A DNA stretch of 41,598 bases from Pseudomonadota bacterium (GTDB lineage Bacteria; Pseudomonadota; Alphaproteobacteria; Sphingomonadales; SMXR01), in NCBI GenBank assembly GCA_022566895.1, contig JADFIA010000017.1:1-41598 (forward strand). The letters run 5' to 3'. Under the pieces are notes generated by a model. That model did not search any database, had not been told where the DNA came from, and was given only the letters and a program-made list of their open reading frames with translations. A program made the position numbers and the translations under genes. Below are positions 9,556 to 17,430 of the stretch, one piece after another. Each line of letters opens with the position of its first letter. The stretch's first letter is position 1.

Positions 9556-10902
9556 TCATTTACCGATACAAAAGTCGGCAAAGACAACATTTAGCACTTC
9601 CTCAACATCAACCCGGCCGGTTATGCGCCCCAGCGCCCGCGTGGCCAGGCGGATGTCCTCGGCGGTCAGGGCTGGATCCCCATGATCGGCCTCGAGCACG
9701 CGTCCGAGTGCTTTTGTTGTTTCCTCGAGCGCCCGTCGGTGCCGCAGTCGCGTCAGGGGCATATGTTCGAGCCCGCCGAGCCGATCCACCACCTCCACCT
9801 CAAGCGCTGCGAGCAATTCGTGGAGGCCCTCCCCGGTCTTTGCTGATACGCAAAAGGTCCGCAGCTCGCCAAGGGGGGATTCGTTGGGATCGACTTCCTC
9901 AAGATCGCATTTGTTCACCACCAGCCAGCTGTTGGCGTCAGCTTCGGCCCCAATATCATCGGGAATCCGCGGCCAGGATTGCGCCTCGACAAGCAAGAGT
10001 TTGAGGTCCGCCTTGCGGGCCCGGTCCCGGGCTCTGCGGGCCCCCTCCTGCTCGATAAGGTTTTCGCTCTCCCTGAGCCCCGCCGTATCCGCAAGCGAGG
10101 CCGAGAAGCCACCGAGATCGATCCTCAGCTCAATCACGTCCCGAGTCGTCCCGGCTTCGGCCGAGACGATGGCAGCCTCCTCCTTTGCCAGGGCGTTCAA
10201 AAGGCTCGACTTGCCGACATTAGGCACGCCCAGAATGACGATCCGGAAGCCCGAGCGGATCCGCTCACCGATGTGGCGGTCTTCCAGATGCGCTCCAATT
10301 TCCTCCCTGAGGGCCCCCAACCCGGGAAGGATGGCCTGCTCAAATCCTTCCGGCAGATCCTCGTCTGAAAATTCGATTGCCGCCTCGGCGTGGGCTAATA
10401 GCTTGAGGAGTCGGCCTCGCCAATCTCCGTATTTCTCCGAAAGTGCCCCTTCGAGTTGCCGTTGTGCCAGCTGTTTTTGGGCATCGGTCTCAGCCCAAAT
10501 CAAATCATTAAGCCCCTCAGCCATGGTCAGATCGAGCTTGCCGTTTTCGAAAGCGCGACGGCTGAACTCGCCCGCCTCGGCCGGTCGCACCCCAGGCAGG
10601 GCCTCTAGGGCGTCGTAGAGCCCGCTCAAGACTGCATGGCCGCCGTGCGCGTGCAGTTCGACCACATCCTCGCCAGTAAAGCTGGCCGGCCCCGGAAACC
10701 ACAACACGATCGCCCGGTCCAGCAACTCCCCTGAGTCCGGTTTGCTCAAGGCACACAACTTCGCCTGCCGCGGCTGAGGAAGCTCTTCGGCGGAAAGCCG
10801 ACGTAACGCATCACCTGCCGCCGGACCCGAGATGCGGATCACCGCAACGCCAGACCGGCCCTTACCGCTGGCCAGCGCGAATATCGTATCTCTCTCGGTC
10901 AT
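9556..10902 (-). CDS. mnmE: tRNA uridine-5-carboxymethylaminomethyl(34) synthesis GTPase MnmE
   Basis: GTPase that works with MnmG on U34 of tRNA. 448 residues. The N-terminal tetrahydrofolate-binding domain begins [21 protein letters not shown]; the inserted G domain has GVPNVGKSS near residue 230, DTAGLRES and NKCD; and the protein ends in FCIGK, the invariant C-terminus that carries the essential cysteine. It is the first gene of the minus-strand group leading through mnmG, rsmG, parA and parB. The upstream gap is shared with the divergent ogt gene; an ATAAAAT segment near 10917-10923 could be its -10 region, but no good -35 was found. Confidence 0.97.
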   Translation of the reverse strand: MTERDTIFALASGKGRSGVAVIRISGPAAGDALRRLSAEELPQPRQAKLCALSKPDSGELLDRAIVLWFPGPASFTGEDVVELHAHGGHAVLSGLYDALEALPGVRPAEAGEFSRRAFENGKLDLTMAEGLNDLIWAETDAQKQLAQRQLEGALSEKYGDWRGRLLKLLAHAEAAIEFSDEDLPEGFEQAILPGLGALREEIGAHLEDRHIGERIRSGFRIVILGVPNVGKSSLLNALAKEEAAIVSAEAGTTRDVIELRIDLGGFSASLADTAGLRESENLIEQEGARRARDRARKADLKLLLVEAQSWPRIPDDIGAEADANSWLVVNKCDLEEVDPNESPLGELRTFCVSAKTGEGLHELLAALEVEVVDRLGGLEHMPLTRLRHRRALEETTKALGRVLEADHGDPALTAEDIRLATRALGRITGRVDVEEVLNVVFADFCIGK

Positions 10903-11006
10903 GGCTCCATAACTAATTGATTTTATTGACCTTTTGTCTCTTTTTCTCTACGTCTGGTCGGGCAGCAGCTGTCTCGGCTGCGGTCAGGTGTGCTATTTGT
11001 GGTGAT

Positions 11007-11016
11007 TGGTGCACCA
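11007..11016. promoter_or_regulatory. Perfect palindrome next to the ogt promoter
   Basis: TGGTGCACCA is a perfect 10-base palindrome that directly abuts the -35 hexamer TTGGCA of the predicted ogt promoter. Its position fits an operator for a dimeric regulator, but no known regulator is recognised and a 10-base palindrome can occur by chance. Confidence 0.3.
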
Positions 11017-11044
11017 TTGGCAAGTCCGGGCCGAAGCCTATAGT
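11017..11044 (+). promoter_or_regulatory. Predicted sigma70-type promoter of ogt
   Basis: TTGGCA (11017-11022) and TATAGT (11039-11044) are separated by 16 bases, each with five of six consensus matches. The expected transcript start near 11051 supports the ATG at 11086, not the in-frame ATG at 11050, as the translation start of ogt. Confidence 0.6.
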
Positions 11045-11085
11045 ATAAGATGGCCAACCGACCCCAATGTCCACAGGTAGAGGCA

Positions 11086-11532
11086 ATGCCCCAACTGTCC
11101 ATTCATTCGCCGATCGGCGACTTGAGCGTGTCGGAGCAGGCCGGGGAAATTGTTTCCATGGACTGGGGATGGGGGGCGATCCAGAACCACACGCCCTTGC
11201 TTCTCAAGGCCAAGGAGCAGCTTGAGGAATATTTTGACCGCCAGCGCACCACCTTCGCCCTGCCCCTAAATCCGCCGGGTACGGAATTTCAAATTCGCGT
11301 CTGGGCGGAAATGGCCAAGATCCCTTACGGCCGGACCATGAGTTACGGTGAGTTGGCCGCGGCGCTTGAAACTTCGAGCCGCGCGGTCGGCCAGGCCTGC
11401 GCCCGCAATCCCATCCCGATCATCATTCCCTGTCACCGAGTGGTTGCCCAAGCCGGTCGATTGGGGGGGTATTCAGGCGACGGCGGCCGCGAGACCAAGC
11501 GGGCGCTGCTTAATCTTGAAGCGACATTATAG
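11086..11532 (+). CDS. ogt: Methylated-DNA--[protein]-cysteine S-methyltransferase
   Basis: Suicide repair protein that transfers methyl groups from O6-methylguanine (and O4-methylthymine) in DNA to its own cysteine. 148 residues. The active-site motif is IPCHRVV with the acceptor cysteine at residue 116; the preceding helix-turn-helix segment SYGELAAALETSSRAVGQACARNPI and the trailing GRLGGYSGDGGRETKRALL are typical. An earlier in-frame ATG at 11050 falls at the predicted transcript start, so the ATG at 11086, with AGGTAGAGG before it, is chosen. It is the only plus-strand gene inside the minus-strand block left of oriC. Ogt and Ada-C share this domain; no Ada N-terminal domain is present. 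Confidence 0.93.
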   Translation: MPQLSIHSPIGDLSVSEQAGEIVSMDWGWGAIQNHTPLLLKAKEQLEEYFDRQRTTFALPLNPPGTEFQIRVWAEMAKIPYGRTMSYGELAAALETSSRAVGQACARNPIPIIIPCHRVVAQAGRLGGYSGDGGRETKRALLNLEATL

Positions 11533-11540
11533 CCGGTTAA

Positions 11541-11571
11541 GCGGTTGCCGGCCTGGCGCCGGCTGCACCGC
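11541..11571. terminator. Hairpin between convergent ogt and rho
   Basis: GCGGT (11541-11545) and GCCGGC (11547-11552) pair with GCCGGC (11558-11563) and ACCGC (11567-11571) around a CTGGC loop with a small internal loop. It occupies the gap where ogt and rho converge, so it can act in both directions. There is no T-tract, so it may be a weak terminator or a barrier protecting 3' ends. Confidence 0.45.
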
Positions 11572-11575
11572 AACA

Positions 11576-12829
11576 CTAATTGTTCATGGACTCGAAAAAT
11601 TCTTCGTTCGATTTCGTGCCCTTTAATTTGTCGAGCAGAAATTGAATGGCATCGACCACCCCCATCGACATGAGGATGCGGCGTAGGACCCACATTTTCG
11701 AAAGCGTGCCCTTGTCCACCAACAGCTCTTCCTTGCGGGTGCCGGATTTGGTAATGTCGATCGCCGGAAAGATGCGCTTGTCGATGATCTTGCGATCCAG
11801 AATGATCTCCGCATTTCCGGTGCCCTTAAACTCTTCGAAGATGACTTCGTCCATGCGCGAACCGGTATCGATAAGCGCTGTGGCAATGATGCTTAACGAG
11901 CCACCTTCTTCTATATTTCGCGCCGCACCGAAAAACCGCTTAGGGCGCTGCAGAGCGTTAGCGTCAACGCCGCCGGTCAGGACCTTGCCCGAGGAGGGCA
12001 CAACGGTGTTGTAGGCTCTGGCCAGCCGCGTGATCGAATCGAGAAGAATGACCACATCGCGACCGTGCTCGACCAGCCGTTTGGCTTTTTGGATCACCAT
12101 TTCCGCGACCTGCACGTGACGCGAGGCCGGCTCGTCGAAGGTCGAGCTGATCACCTCGCCCTCCACCGAGCGCTGCATGTCGGTGACCTCTTCGGGCCGC
12201 TCGTCGATCAGTAGAACGATCAGAAAAATCTCCGGGTGGTTAAGGGTTACCGATTTAGCGATATTCTGCAAAAGGACCGTCTTGCCGGTCCGCGGCGGCG
12301 CTACTATCAGGGCTCTTTGGCCTTTACCGATAGGGGCGATCAAGTCGATGATCCTGCCACTGGGATCTATCGTCGGATCTCGCGGATCCAGGCGAATGTG
12401 TTGGTCGGGATAAAGCGGCGTCAAGCTGTCAAAAGCGACCCGGTGCCGCGCCTTTTCCGACTCCTCGAAATTGATCTTGGAGACCTTCAATAACGCGAAA
12501 TACCGCTCGCTTTCTTTCGGCGCCCTGATCTGCCCGTCGACCGAATCGCCAGTCTTCAGGCTGAAGCGGCGGATCTGGCTGGGACTGACGTATATATCGT
12601 CCGGTCCCGGCAAATAATTAGCTTCGGGCGATCTTAAAAAGCCAAAGCCATCCTGCAGCACCTCGAGCACGCCGCCGCCGGTGATTTCAACATCGGTTTC
12701 GGCAAGGTGCTTGAGGATCGCAAACATCAGATCCTGTCTGCGTAAACCGCTCGCGTTTTCGATACCGTATTGCTCAGCAAACGCAAGAAGCTCCTGCGGA
12801 GCTTTCCCCTTCAGTTCTTTCAAGTCCAT
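11576..12829 (-). CDS. rho: Transcription termination factor Rho
   Basis: Hexameric RNA helicase that ends transcription at Rho-dependent sites. 417 residues. The N-terminal helical part [20 protein letters not shown] is followed by the RNA-binding cold-shock-like domain ([29 protein letters not shown]), the Walker A motif PPRTGKT and the Walker B region [16 protein letters not shown]. It has its own predicted promoter in the 192-base gap after hemJ, with a leader of about 135 bases; rho leaders are often autoregulated, but I can see no specific Rho-binding site. It occupies its usual position between mnmE and hemJ. Confidence 0.97.
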   Translation of the reverse strand: MDLKELKGKAPQELLAFAEQYGIENASGLRRQDLMFAILKHLAETDVEITGGGVLEVLQDGFGFLRSPEANYLPGPDDIYVSPSQIRRFSLKTGDSVDGQIRAPKESERYFALLKVSKINFEESEKARHRVAFDSLTPLYPDQHIRLDPRDPTIDPSGRIIDLIAPIGKGQRALIVAPPRTGKTVLLQNIAKSVTLNHPEIFLIVLLIDERPEEVTDMQRSVEGEVISSTFDEPASRHVQVAEMVIQKAKRLVEHGRDVVILLDSITRLARAYNTVVPSSGKVLTGGVDANALQRPKRFFGAARNIEEGGSLSIIATALIDTGSRMDEVIFEEFKGTGNAEIILDRKIIDKRIFPAIDITKSGTRKEELLVDKGTLSKMWVLRRILMSMGVVDAIQFLLDKLKGTKSNEEFFESMNN

Positions 12830-12973
12830 ATTGTGTCGTCCGTCAAATGGTTAGCTCTTCTGGCCTTGATTTTAGAGGCTACAAACGGCCGGAAAGGCAG
12901 TAGAGAGCATGTGAAAAGTCTGGAAAACAGATTGAAACTGCACAGCCGAAACAGCAGTGAAACAAGGCTCTAG

Positions 12974-13001
12974 ACGCTAGCGATCCCCCTCTCAATGTCA
13001 A
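12974..13001 (-). promoter_or_regulatory. Predicted sigma70-type promoter of rho
   Basis: On the minus strand a perfect TTGACA (13001-12996) is followed after 16 bases by TAGCGT (12979-12974), which keeps the T1, A2 and T6 positions. It lies about 145 bases before the rho ATG, downstream of the hemJ end. Confidence 0.55.
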
Positions 13002-13021
13002 GCTCTTTTGGCAAGCGCCAC

Positions 13022-13480
13022 TTACGAACCAATCCCCGGCTTAAGGATCACGATTAGCACGATCACGATCATCAGAAGCGTCGGCACCTCGTTGACGCGG
13101 CGATAAAATACACTGCTTTTTTGATTTTGGCCCTTTGCAAATCGACGCTGCCAACGGGCCAGAAACATATGAAATGCTGTCATGGCGACGACAGCGGCAA
13201 ATTTGCCGTGAAACCAGCCCTCTGAAAGAAATTGCCAATCCCGGGCCCACAACAAAAGGAGGCCAAGGGTCCAGGTGCCGAAGATTGCCGGATCCATGAT
13301 AACCCGCAATAGTCGACGCTCCATGGATTGAAAAAGACGGTCCGGGTCGCTACCCACCTTGACATCCGCATGGTAGACAAAGAGCCGCGGCAGATAGAAA
13401 AGGCCGGCCATCCAGGTAATCACGAAGATCAGATGAAGGGCCCGTAACCAGTCGTAATGGTCGGCTAGAAACGCGCTCAT
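13022..13480 (-). CDS. hemJ: Protoporphyrinogen IX oxidase HemJ
   Basis: Small haem-binding membrane protein that oxidises protoporphyrinogen IX to protoporphyrin IX, the penultimate step of haem synthesis in most bacteria lacking HemG/HemY. 152 residues with four predicted membrane segments; the first (ALHLIFVITWMAGLFYLPRLFVYH) carries the conserved histidine and the WMAGLFYLPRLFVYH signature. It ends in VNEVPTLLMIVIVLIVILKP, also typical. Its ATG overlaps the hemH stop by 4 bases (ATGA), so ferrochelatase and HemJ, which act in succession, are translationally coupled. Confidence 0.93.
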   Translation of the reverse strand: MSAFLADHYDWLRALHLIFVITWMAGLFYLPRLFVYHADVKVGSDPDRLFQSMERRLLRVIMDPAIFGTWTLGLLLLWARDWQFLSEGWFHGKFAAVVAMTAFHMFLARWQRRFAKGQNQKSSVFYRRVNEVPTLLMIVIVLIVILKPGIGS

Positions 13481-14547
13481 TGAGTTTTCTCCGCAGCGGT
13501 TGGACAGCCTTTATATCCGGCCGGACAACATCTGTCACCTTGGTCACAAGCCAGCGCCGGGCCGCTAACGGCCGCCCTTACAAGCCCGGCCAGCGTCTCT
13601 ATGAATCCTTCATCACAGCGTAGGGCCTCGACCCGGTCATAGAACGGCACACCCTTTTCTGCAGCCAGCTTGGCATATTTGATATCCAGCTCATAGAGCG
13701 TCTCCGAATGCTCGGAGACAAATGAAATAGGGACCACGAGGAGTGTGCGGCCCTGGTCTCCGGCCCGGCTAATTTCCTGTTCAATAGAGGGCTTTAGCCA
13801 TTCCATCGGACCGACACGGCTCTGATAACAAATTGTATGGTCGAGCCGTGCAATTTTTAGATGGTCTTTCAGCGCCCGCACTGTCGCTGCGACCGTGGCC
13901 TCAACCTGCCAGGCGTAAGGATCGCCTGCACGTATAATATTTTCCGGTAAGCCGTGGGCCGAAAATAACAGTCGTGGTAACTTCTTGTGTTCCCGGTTTT
14001 CGATCTTTTCGAGAATCCGCCTGAGATGTGCCTCGACCAGCCCCGGCGCTGTAGGATAGCAGCAAACGGCGTGAGTAGGGTTGGTTATTTCGGCCGCTCT
14101 AGAAGCGCGTTCCCAGTCCTTAAACGATGAACCGGAGGTGGTGGTTGAATATTGCGGATAAAGCGGTAGAAGGACGATCTGGTCAGGGTCAAAAGCGGCT
14201 ACCTCCCTTGCTGTTTCTTGAGCCAATGGGAACCAGTAACGCATAGCAATAAATACCCTTGCCTCACATTCGAGGGCTAGCAGGTTTTCAAGCGCATCCG
14301 CCTGCTTTCTCGTCTCTTGAAGAAGCGGTGAGTATCCTCCCAGTGCTTGATAAATCTTCACCGCTTCCGGCATTCGCTTGCGGCTGATCAGCTTGGCGAT
14401 AATCCATCTTAGGGGTTGCGGCACCCTGATGATTGCCGGATCGCCGAACAAATTGAAAAGAAACGGCCGCACAGCCTTCAGACTGTCGGGTCCACCGAGA
14501 TTGAAGAGAACGACCGCAAGCCGGCGATTGGTTCCTTGCCGGTCCAT
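13477..14547 (-). CDS. hemH: Ferrochelatase
   Basis: Inserts Fe(II) into protoporphyrin IX to make protohaem. 356 residues. Seen are the start VVLFNLGGPDSLKAVRPFLFNLF, the metal-site histidine in LLFSAHGLP, and FVSEHSETLYELD with the conserved glutamate. The C-terminal tail has four cysteines (C-x5-CC-x6-C) within its last 25 residues, beyond the core domain; some ferrochelatases, including one from Caulobacter, carry a [2Fe-2S] cluster at C-terminal cysteines, so this is possible here but unproven. It lies 6 bases after hemE and overlaps hemJ by 4 bases, forming the hemE-hemH-hemJ operon. Confidence 0.95.
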   Translation of the reverse strand: MDRQGTNRRLAVVLFNLGGPDSLKAVRPFLFNLFGDPAIIRVPQPLRWIIAKLISRKRMPEAVKIYQALGGYSPLLQETRKQADALENLLALECEARVFIAMRYWFPLAQETAREVAAFDPDQIVLLPLYPQYSTTTSGSSFKDWERASRAAEITNPTHAVCCYPTAPGLVEAHLRRILEKIENREHKKLPRLLFSAHGLPENIIRAGDPYAWQVEATVAATVRALKDHLKIARLDHTICYQSRVGPMEWLKPSIEQEISRAGDQGRTLLVVPISFVSEHSETLYELDIKYAKLAAEKGVPFYDRVEALRCDEGFIETLAGLVRAAVSGPALACDQGDRCCPAGYKGCPTAAEKTQ

Positions 14548-14553
14548 AGCAAG

Positions 14554-15585
14554 CTAACCCCCAGACGCCCTGATAAAGTCCGACAGCTCGGCCACATGTG
14601 CAGGTGGAACCTCGGGGGCAATACCGTGCCCGAGATTGAAAATATGCGGACCATTTGAAAAAGCTTTCAATATACCAACGGTGGCTTCAAACATGGCCTT
14701 ACCGCCTTTAAGTAACAGTCGCGGATCCAAGTTGCCCTGAACCGCCCCGACCGGCTGTAGTTCCCTAGCTGCCCAGGATATATCAACCGAAGAATCAAGA
14801 CCAACGCAGTCGACGCCGGTTTTCGCGAAATACGCCTTATATCGCTTTCCTGCACCTTTTGGAAAACCGATGATCGGGATGTTCGGATGAGCCGCCTTTA
14901 CTTTTTCAACCAGTCTCCTGGTCGGCTCTATAGACCAAGATTTAAACCCCTCATCCGATAAACTTCCGGCCCAACTGTCAAAGATCTGAAGCGCTTCAGC
15001 TCCGGCCTCGATCTGACCAATTAGATATTCGGCAGTGCTTTCAACCAGAAGAGCGATAAGCTCACCAAAACCTTCCGGGTCGCGGTCCGCCCAGTCTTTG
15101 GTTCTTGCATGATCCGTAGAGCTGCCGCCCTCAACCATGTAGGTTGCCACAGTCCACGGAGCACCTGAAAAACCGATCAGAGCTGCTTCTTCAGGTAATG
15201 CTTCGTGGACTCGCGCCACTGTTTCATAAATCGGACTAAATGTTTGTTCTGTGTTTTGCCAACTCAATTTCCGCAGTTGCGCTCTGCTGCGGATTGGGTT
15301 GAGGATCGGTCCCTCGCCCTTCTTGAAAGCAACTTCTTGCCCCAAAGCGTGTGGAACGACCAAGATATCCGAGAATAAAATGGCCGCATCCAGATCAAAG
15401 CGTCGCAACGGCTGGAGTGTTACCTCTGCCGCCAGCTCGGGATTATAAACTAGATCCAAAAAGCTCGGGAACTGAGAACGAATCGCCATATATTCTGGAA
15501 GATAACGTCCAGCTTGACGCATATACCAAAAAGGAACGCGGTCCGTCTTTTCTCCCCGCAGCACTTCAAGCAATCTTTTTCTCAC
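14554..15585 (-). CDS. hemE: Uroporphyrinogen decarboxylase
   Basis: Decarboxylates uroporphyrinogen III to coproporphyrinogen III in haem synthesis. 343 residues. The N-terminal signature PFWYMRQAGRYLPEY, the catalytic region DAAILFSDILVVPHALG and the later GFSGAPWTVATYMVEGG are intact. The start is a GTG at 15585 with TGGAAAT-like bases before it. It heads the hemE-hemH-hemJ operon and is transcribed away from the predicted oriC. In Caulobacter and Rickettsia hemE likewise borders the origin opposite an RP001-type gene, exactly as here. Codon use is somewhat more AT-rich than in the outer parts of the window. Confidence 0.97.
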   Translation of the reverse strand: MRKRLLEVLRGEKTDRVPFWYMRQAGRYLPEYMAIRSQFPSFLDLVYNPELAAEVTLQPLRRFDLDAAILFSDILVVPHALGQEVAFKKGEGPILNPIRSRAQLRKLSWQNTEQTFSPIYETVARVHEALPEEAALIGFSGAPWTVATYMVEGGSSTDHARTKDWADRDPEGFGELIALLVESTAEYLIGQIEAGAEALQIFDSWAGSLSDEGFKSWSIEPTRRLVEKVKAAHPNIPIIGFPKGAGKRYKAYFAKTGVDCVGLDSSVDISWAARELQPVGAVQGNLDPRLLLKGGKAMFEATVGILKAFSNGPHIFNLGHGIAPEVPPAHVAELSDFIRASGG

Positions 15586-15903
15586 CGATAATTTCCAGAT
15601 ATTTCCACGGTCTTACAACATCTTCTTTAATAATAAATAAGGTTGTAGTTGTAGTGGATTGTTGTGGAAATCGGGGATTAAATATTATTCACAGAAAAGT
15701 CCACAATGGGAACCGTGGCTAAACATGGCCTGTAGATGATTATCCCCACAATTTTGTGGTGGGGAGTATTTTGTCGGCATGTGCATAAATGTGGAACGGA
15801 AATTGAATAGTGGGCATAAGTTTTCACGATTGGTAAAAACTCTCAATGTGTTCATGTTTTATCAACAGGAAACAATCATCACTCAATACCGAGAAAAGAA
15901 AAA
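15586..15903. other. oriC: Predicted chromosomal replication origin (oriC)
   Basis: This 318-base gap between divergent hemE and the DUF299 gene is clearly more AT-rich than its surroundings. Two exact TTATNCACA DnaA boxes are present: TTATTCACA at 15685-15693 (plus) and TTATGCACA at 15780-15788 (minus). One-mismatch boxes are TTATCCCCA 15740-15748 (plus), TTATGCCCA 15811-15819 (minus) and TTATCAACA 15859-15867 (plus). A palindrome CCACAA-TT-TTGTGG lies at 15746-15759. Known origins of Caulobacter and Rickettsia sit between hemE and RP001, a DUF299 gene. Genes on both sides are read away from it and parABS is 6-8 kb off. No canonical TTAA-N7-TTAA CtrA site was found. Confidence 0.82.
15601..15671. 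other. Candidate unwinding region of oriC
   Basis: The 20 bases at 15621-15640 contain only two G/C bases and include three tandem TAA triplets (15628-15636), reminiscent of DnaA-trio elements. The segment is framed by an 8-base inverted repeat, ATTTCCAC (15601-15608) and GTGGAAAT (15664-15671). A related ATTTCCAG occurs at 15591-15598. Assignment as the duplex-unwinding element is inferred from composition and position. Confidence 0.5.
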
Positions 15904-16749
15904 ATGAGCGACAGGATTTTTCACCTCCACATGGTCTCGGATGCCACCGGTGAGACGCTTGAAACAATGGCCAAGGCTGCCCTGGTCCAGTTCGAGGGAA
16001 TTGAGGTGAAAAAGCACCTCTGGCCCATGATCCGATCAGAAGTTCAGATGAAACGGCTGGTTGAGGATATAAAGAAAGATCCGGGGCTGGTTATTTTCAC
16101 GATTGTCAAAGAGGAGATCCGTGAGAGCTTGATCCGTCGCTGTACCGAGTTGGGTTTGCCGTTATTGCCGGTTATCGATCCAATCATCGATTCGTTTGCC
16201 GATTTTTTCGGAGTTGAAGCAAAACACCTTCCGGGCCGTCAATATGTTTTGGATTCCGAATATTTTGACCGCATTGAGGCTTTGCAGTTTTCAATGGCTC
16301 ACGACGATGGGCATTTGAGCAGCGAATCCCATGAAGCTGACATTATACTGGTCGGGGTGTCGCGTACCTCGAAAACGCCGACCAGCATCTATCTCGCCAA
16401 TCGCGGATATCGAACCGCCAATATCCCCTACATCACCGGGCAGCCAATGCCGAGGGCGCTGGAAGAAGATTCGCAGGCGCTGATTATCGGACTGACGGCT
16501 GCTCCGGAGCGTCTTATTCAGATCCGGACAAATCGACTGCGCTCACTAAACGAAACCAGGCGAACTGACTATGTGCATCCCGATATTGTGGCCAGGGAGG
16601 TGCATGAGTGCCGGCGTTATTGTTCGGGGCATGGTTGGCATATGATTGATGTCACAAGACGTTCGATCGAGGAAACTGCAGCTGAAATCATCAGCATTTT
16701 AAACCGCCGTGAGGCAGCAGAAGAAAACCAGACCAAAACGGAATTTTAA
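15904..16749 (+). CDS. DUF299 bifunctional kinase/pyrophosphorylase (PPDK or PEP synthase regulator)
   Basis: Member of the DUF299/UPF0085 family: enzymes that inactivate pyruvate phosphate dikinase or PEP synthase by ADP-dependent phosphorylation of a threonine and reactivate it by phosphorolysis. 281 residues. The nucleotide-binding motif GVSRTSKT is at residues 151-158, after the family start FHLHMVSDATGETLETMAKAALVQF. Whether its target is PPDK or PEP synthase cannot be decided here. It is the homologue of RP001, which marks the right side of alphaproteobacterial origins. An AG-rich stretch (GAGAAAAGAAAAA) precedes the ATG. It is followed by coaE, whereas maf and aroE commonly lie between them in relatives. 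Confidence 0.93.
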   Translation: MSDRIFHLHMVSDATGETLETMAKAALVQFEGIEVKKHLWPMIRSEVQMKRLVEDIKKDPGLVIFTIVKEEIRESLIRRCTELGLPLLPVIDPIIDSFADFFGVEAKHLPGRQYVLDSEYFDRIEALQFSMAHDDGHLSSESHEADIILVGVSRTSKTPTSIYLANRGYRTANIPYITGQPMPRALEEDSQALIIGLTAAPERLIQIRTNRLRSLNETRRTDYVHPDIVAREVHECRRYCSGHGWHMIDVTRRSIEETAAEIISILNRREAAEENQTKTEF

Positions 16750-16800
16750 GCAGTGGTGCGGGGCAGCACGAGGCACTAGTCTTTGGTTGGGGAGAGAAAA

Positions 16801-17430
16801 GTGATCGTAATCGGTCTTACGGGCTCGATTGGAATGGGCAAGACCGACACCGCCAGGATTTTCAAGCGGCTCGGTGTGCCGGTTTTCGATTCTGACGCCG
16901 AGGTTCATCGGCTGACCCGGTCCGGCGGGGCCGCGCTGGCGGCGATCAAGGTTGCCTTTCCGGATACCGTAAACGATGGTCAATTGGATCGGGCAAGATT
17001 GGGCGAAGAGATCTTTGCCAACAATGCAAAGCGAAAGACACTCGAAAACATCCTTCATCCGATGGTTAGAAGAGCCCAAAGACGCTTTCTCTTTCGTTGG
17101 GCCAGAAGGGGGGCTTGTGCGGCATTGATCGATGTTCCCCTATTATTCGAAAGCCGTCTCGAACGGTTCTTCGACCAAGTGATTACAGTTAGTGCGGCGC
17201 CACATATCCAGCGTCAGCGTGTGTTGGCACGGCCGGACATGACAGAGGAAAAACTCGAACGGATTTTGAATGCCCAATTGCCGGATCTGGAAAAACGAAA
17301 ACGGGCCGATTTTGTTATCGATACCGGCCGGGGAAGGGGACCAGTCTACTGCGGTGCGCGAAGCTTGTTGCGGTACTGGAAGACAAAGCGAGGAGGGGCT
17401 CTGAGGCGCTGGAGACGCAATCGTGCGTGA
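16801..17430 (+). CDS. coaE: Dephospho-CoA kinase
   Basis: Phosphorylates dephospho-CoA in the last step of coenzyme A synthesis. The P-loop GSIGMGKT is at residues 8-15, and the DSDAEVHRL and LIDVPLLFESRLE signatures follow. The GTG at 16801 has GGGGAGAG 4-5 bases upstream; an in-frame TTG at 16783 is less likely. The protein matches the family through RKRADFVIDTG (about residue 170), but the last 33 residues are rich in Arg/Gly/Trp and do not look like the usual amphipathic C-terminal helix; a neighbouring frame looks more native after a G-rich run at 17330-17341. The gene overlaps dnaQ by 8 bases in the frame given. Confidence 0.9.
   Translation: MIVIGLTGSIGMGKTDTARIFKRLGVPVFDSDAEVHRLTRSGGAALAAIKVAFPDTVNDGQLDRARLGEEIFANNAKRKTLENILHPMVRRAQRRFLFRWARRGACAALIDVPLLFESRLERFFDQVITVSAAPHIQRQRVLARPDMTEEKLERILNAQLPDLEKRKRADFVIDTGRGRGPVYCGARSLLRYWKTKRGGALRRWRRNRA

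Noticed and set aside
9884-10618. 244-codon open frame antisense to mnmE
   Set aside because: Serine/arginine-rich shadow typical of GC-rich genes; MnmE is complete on the other strand.
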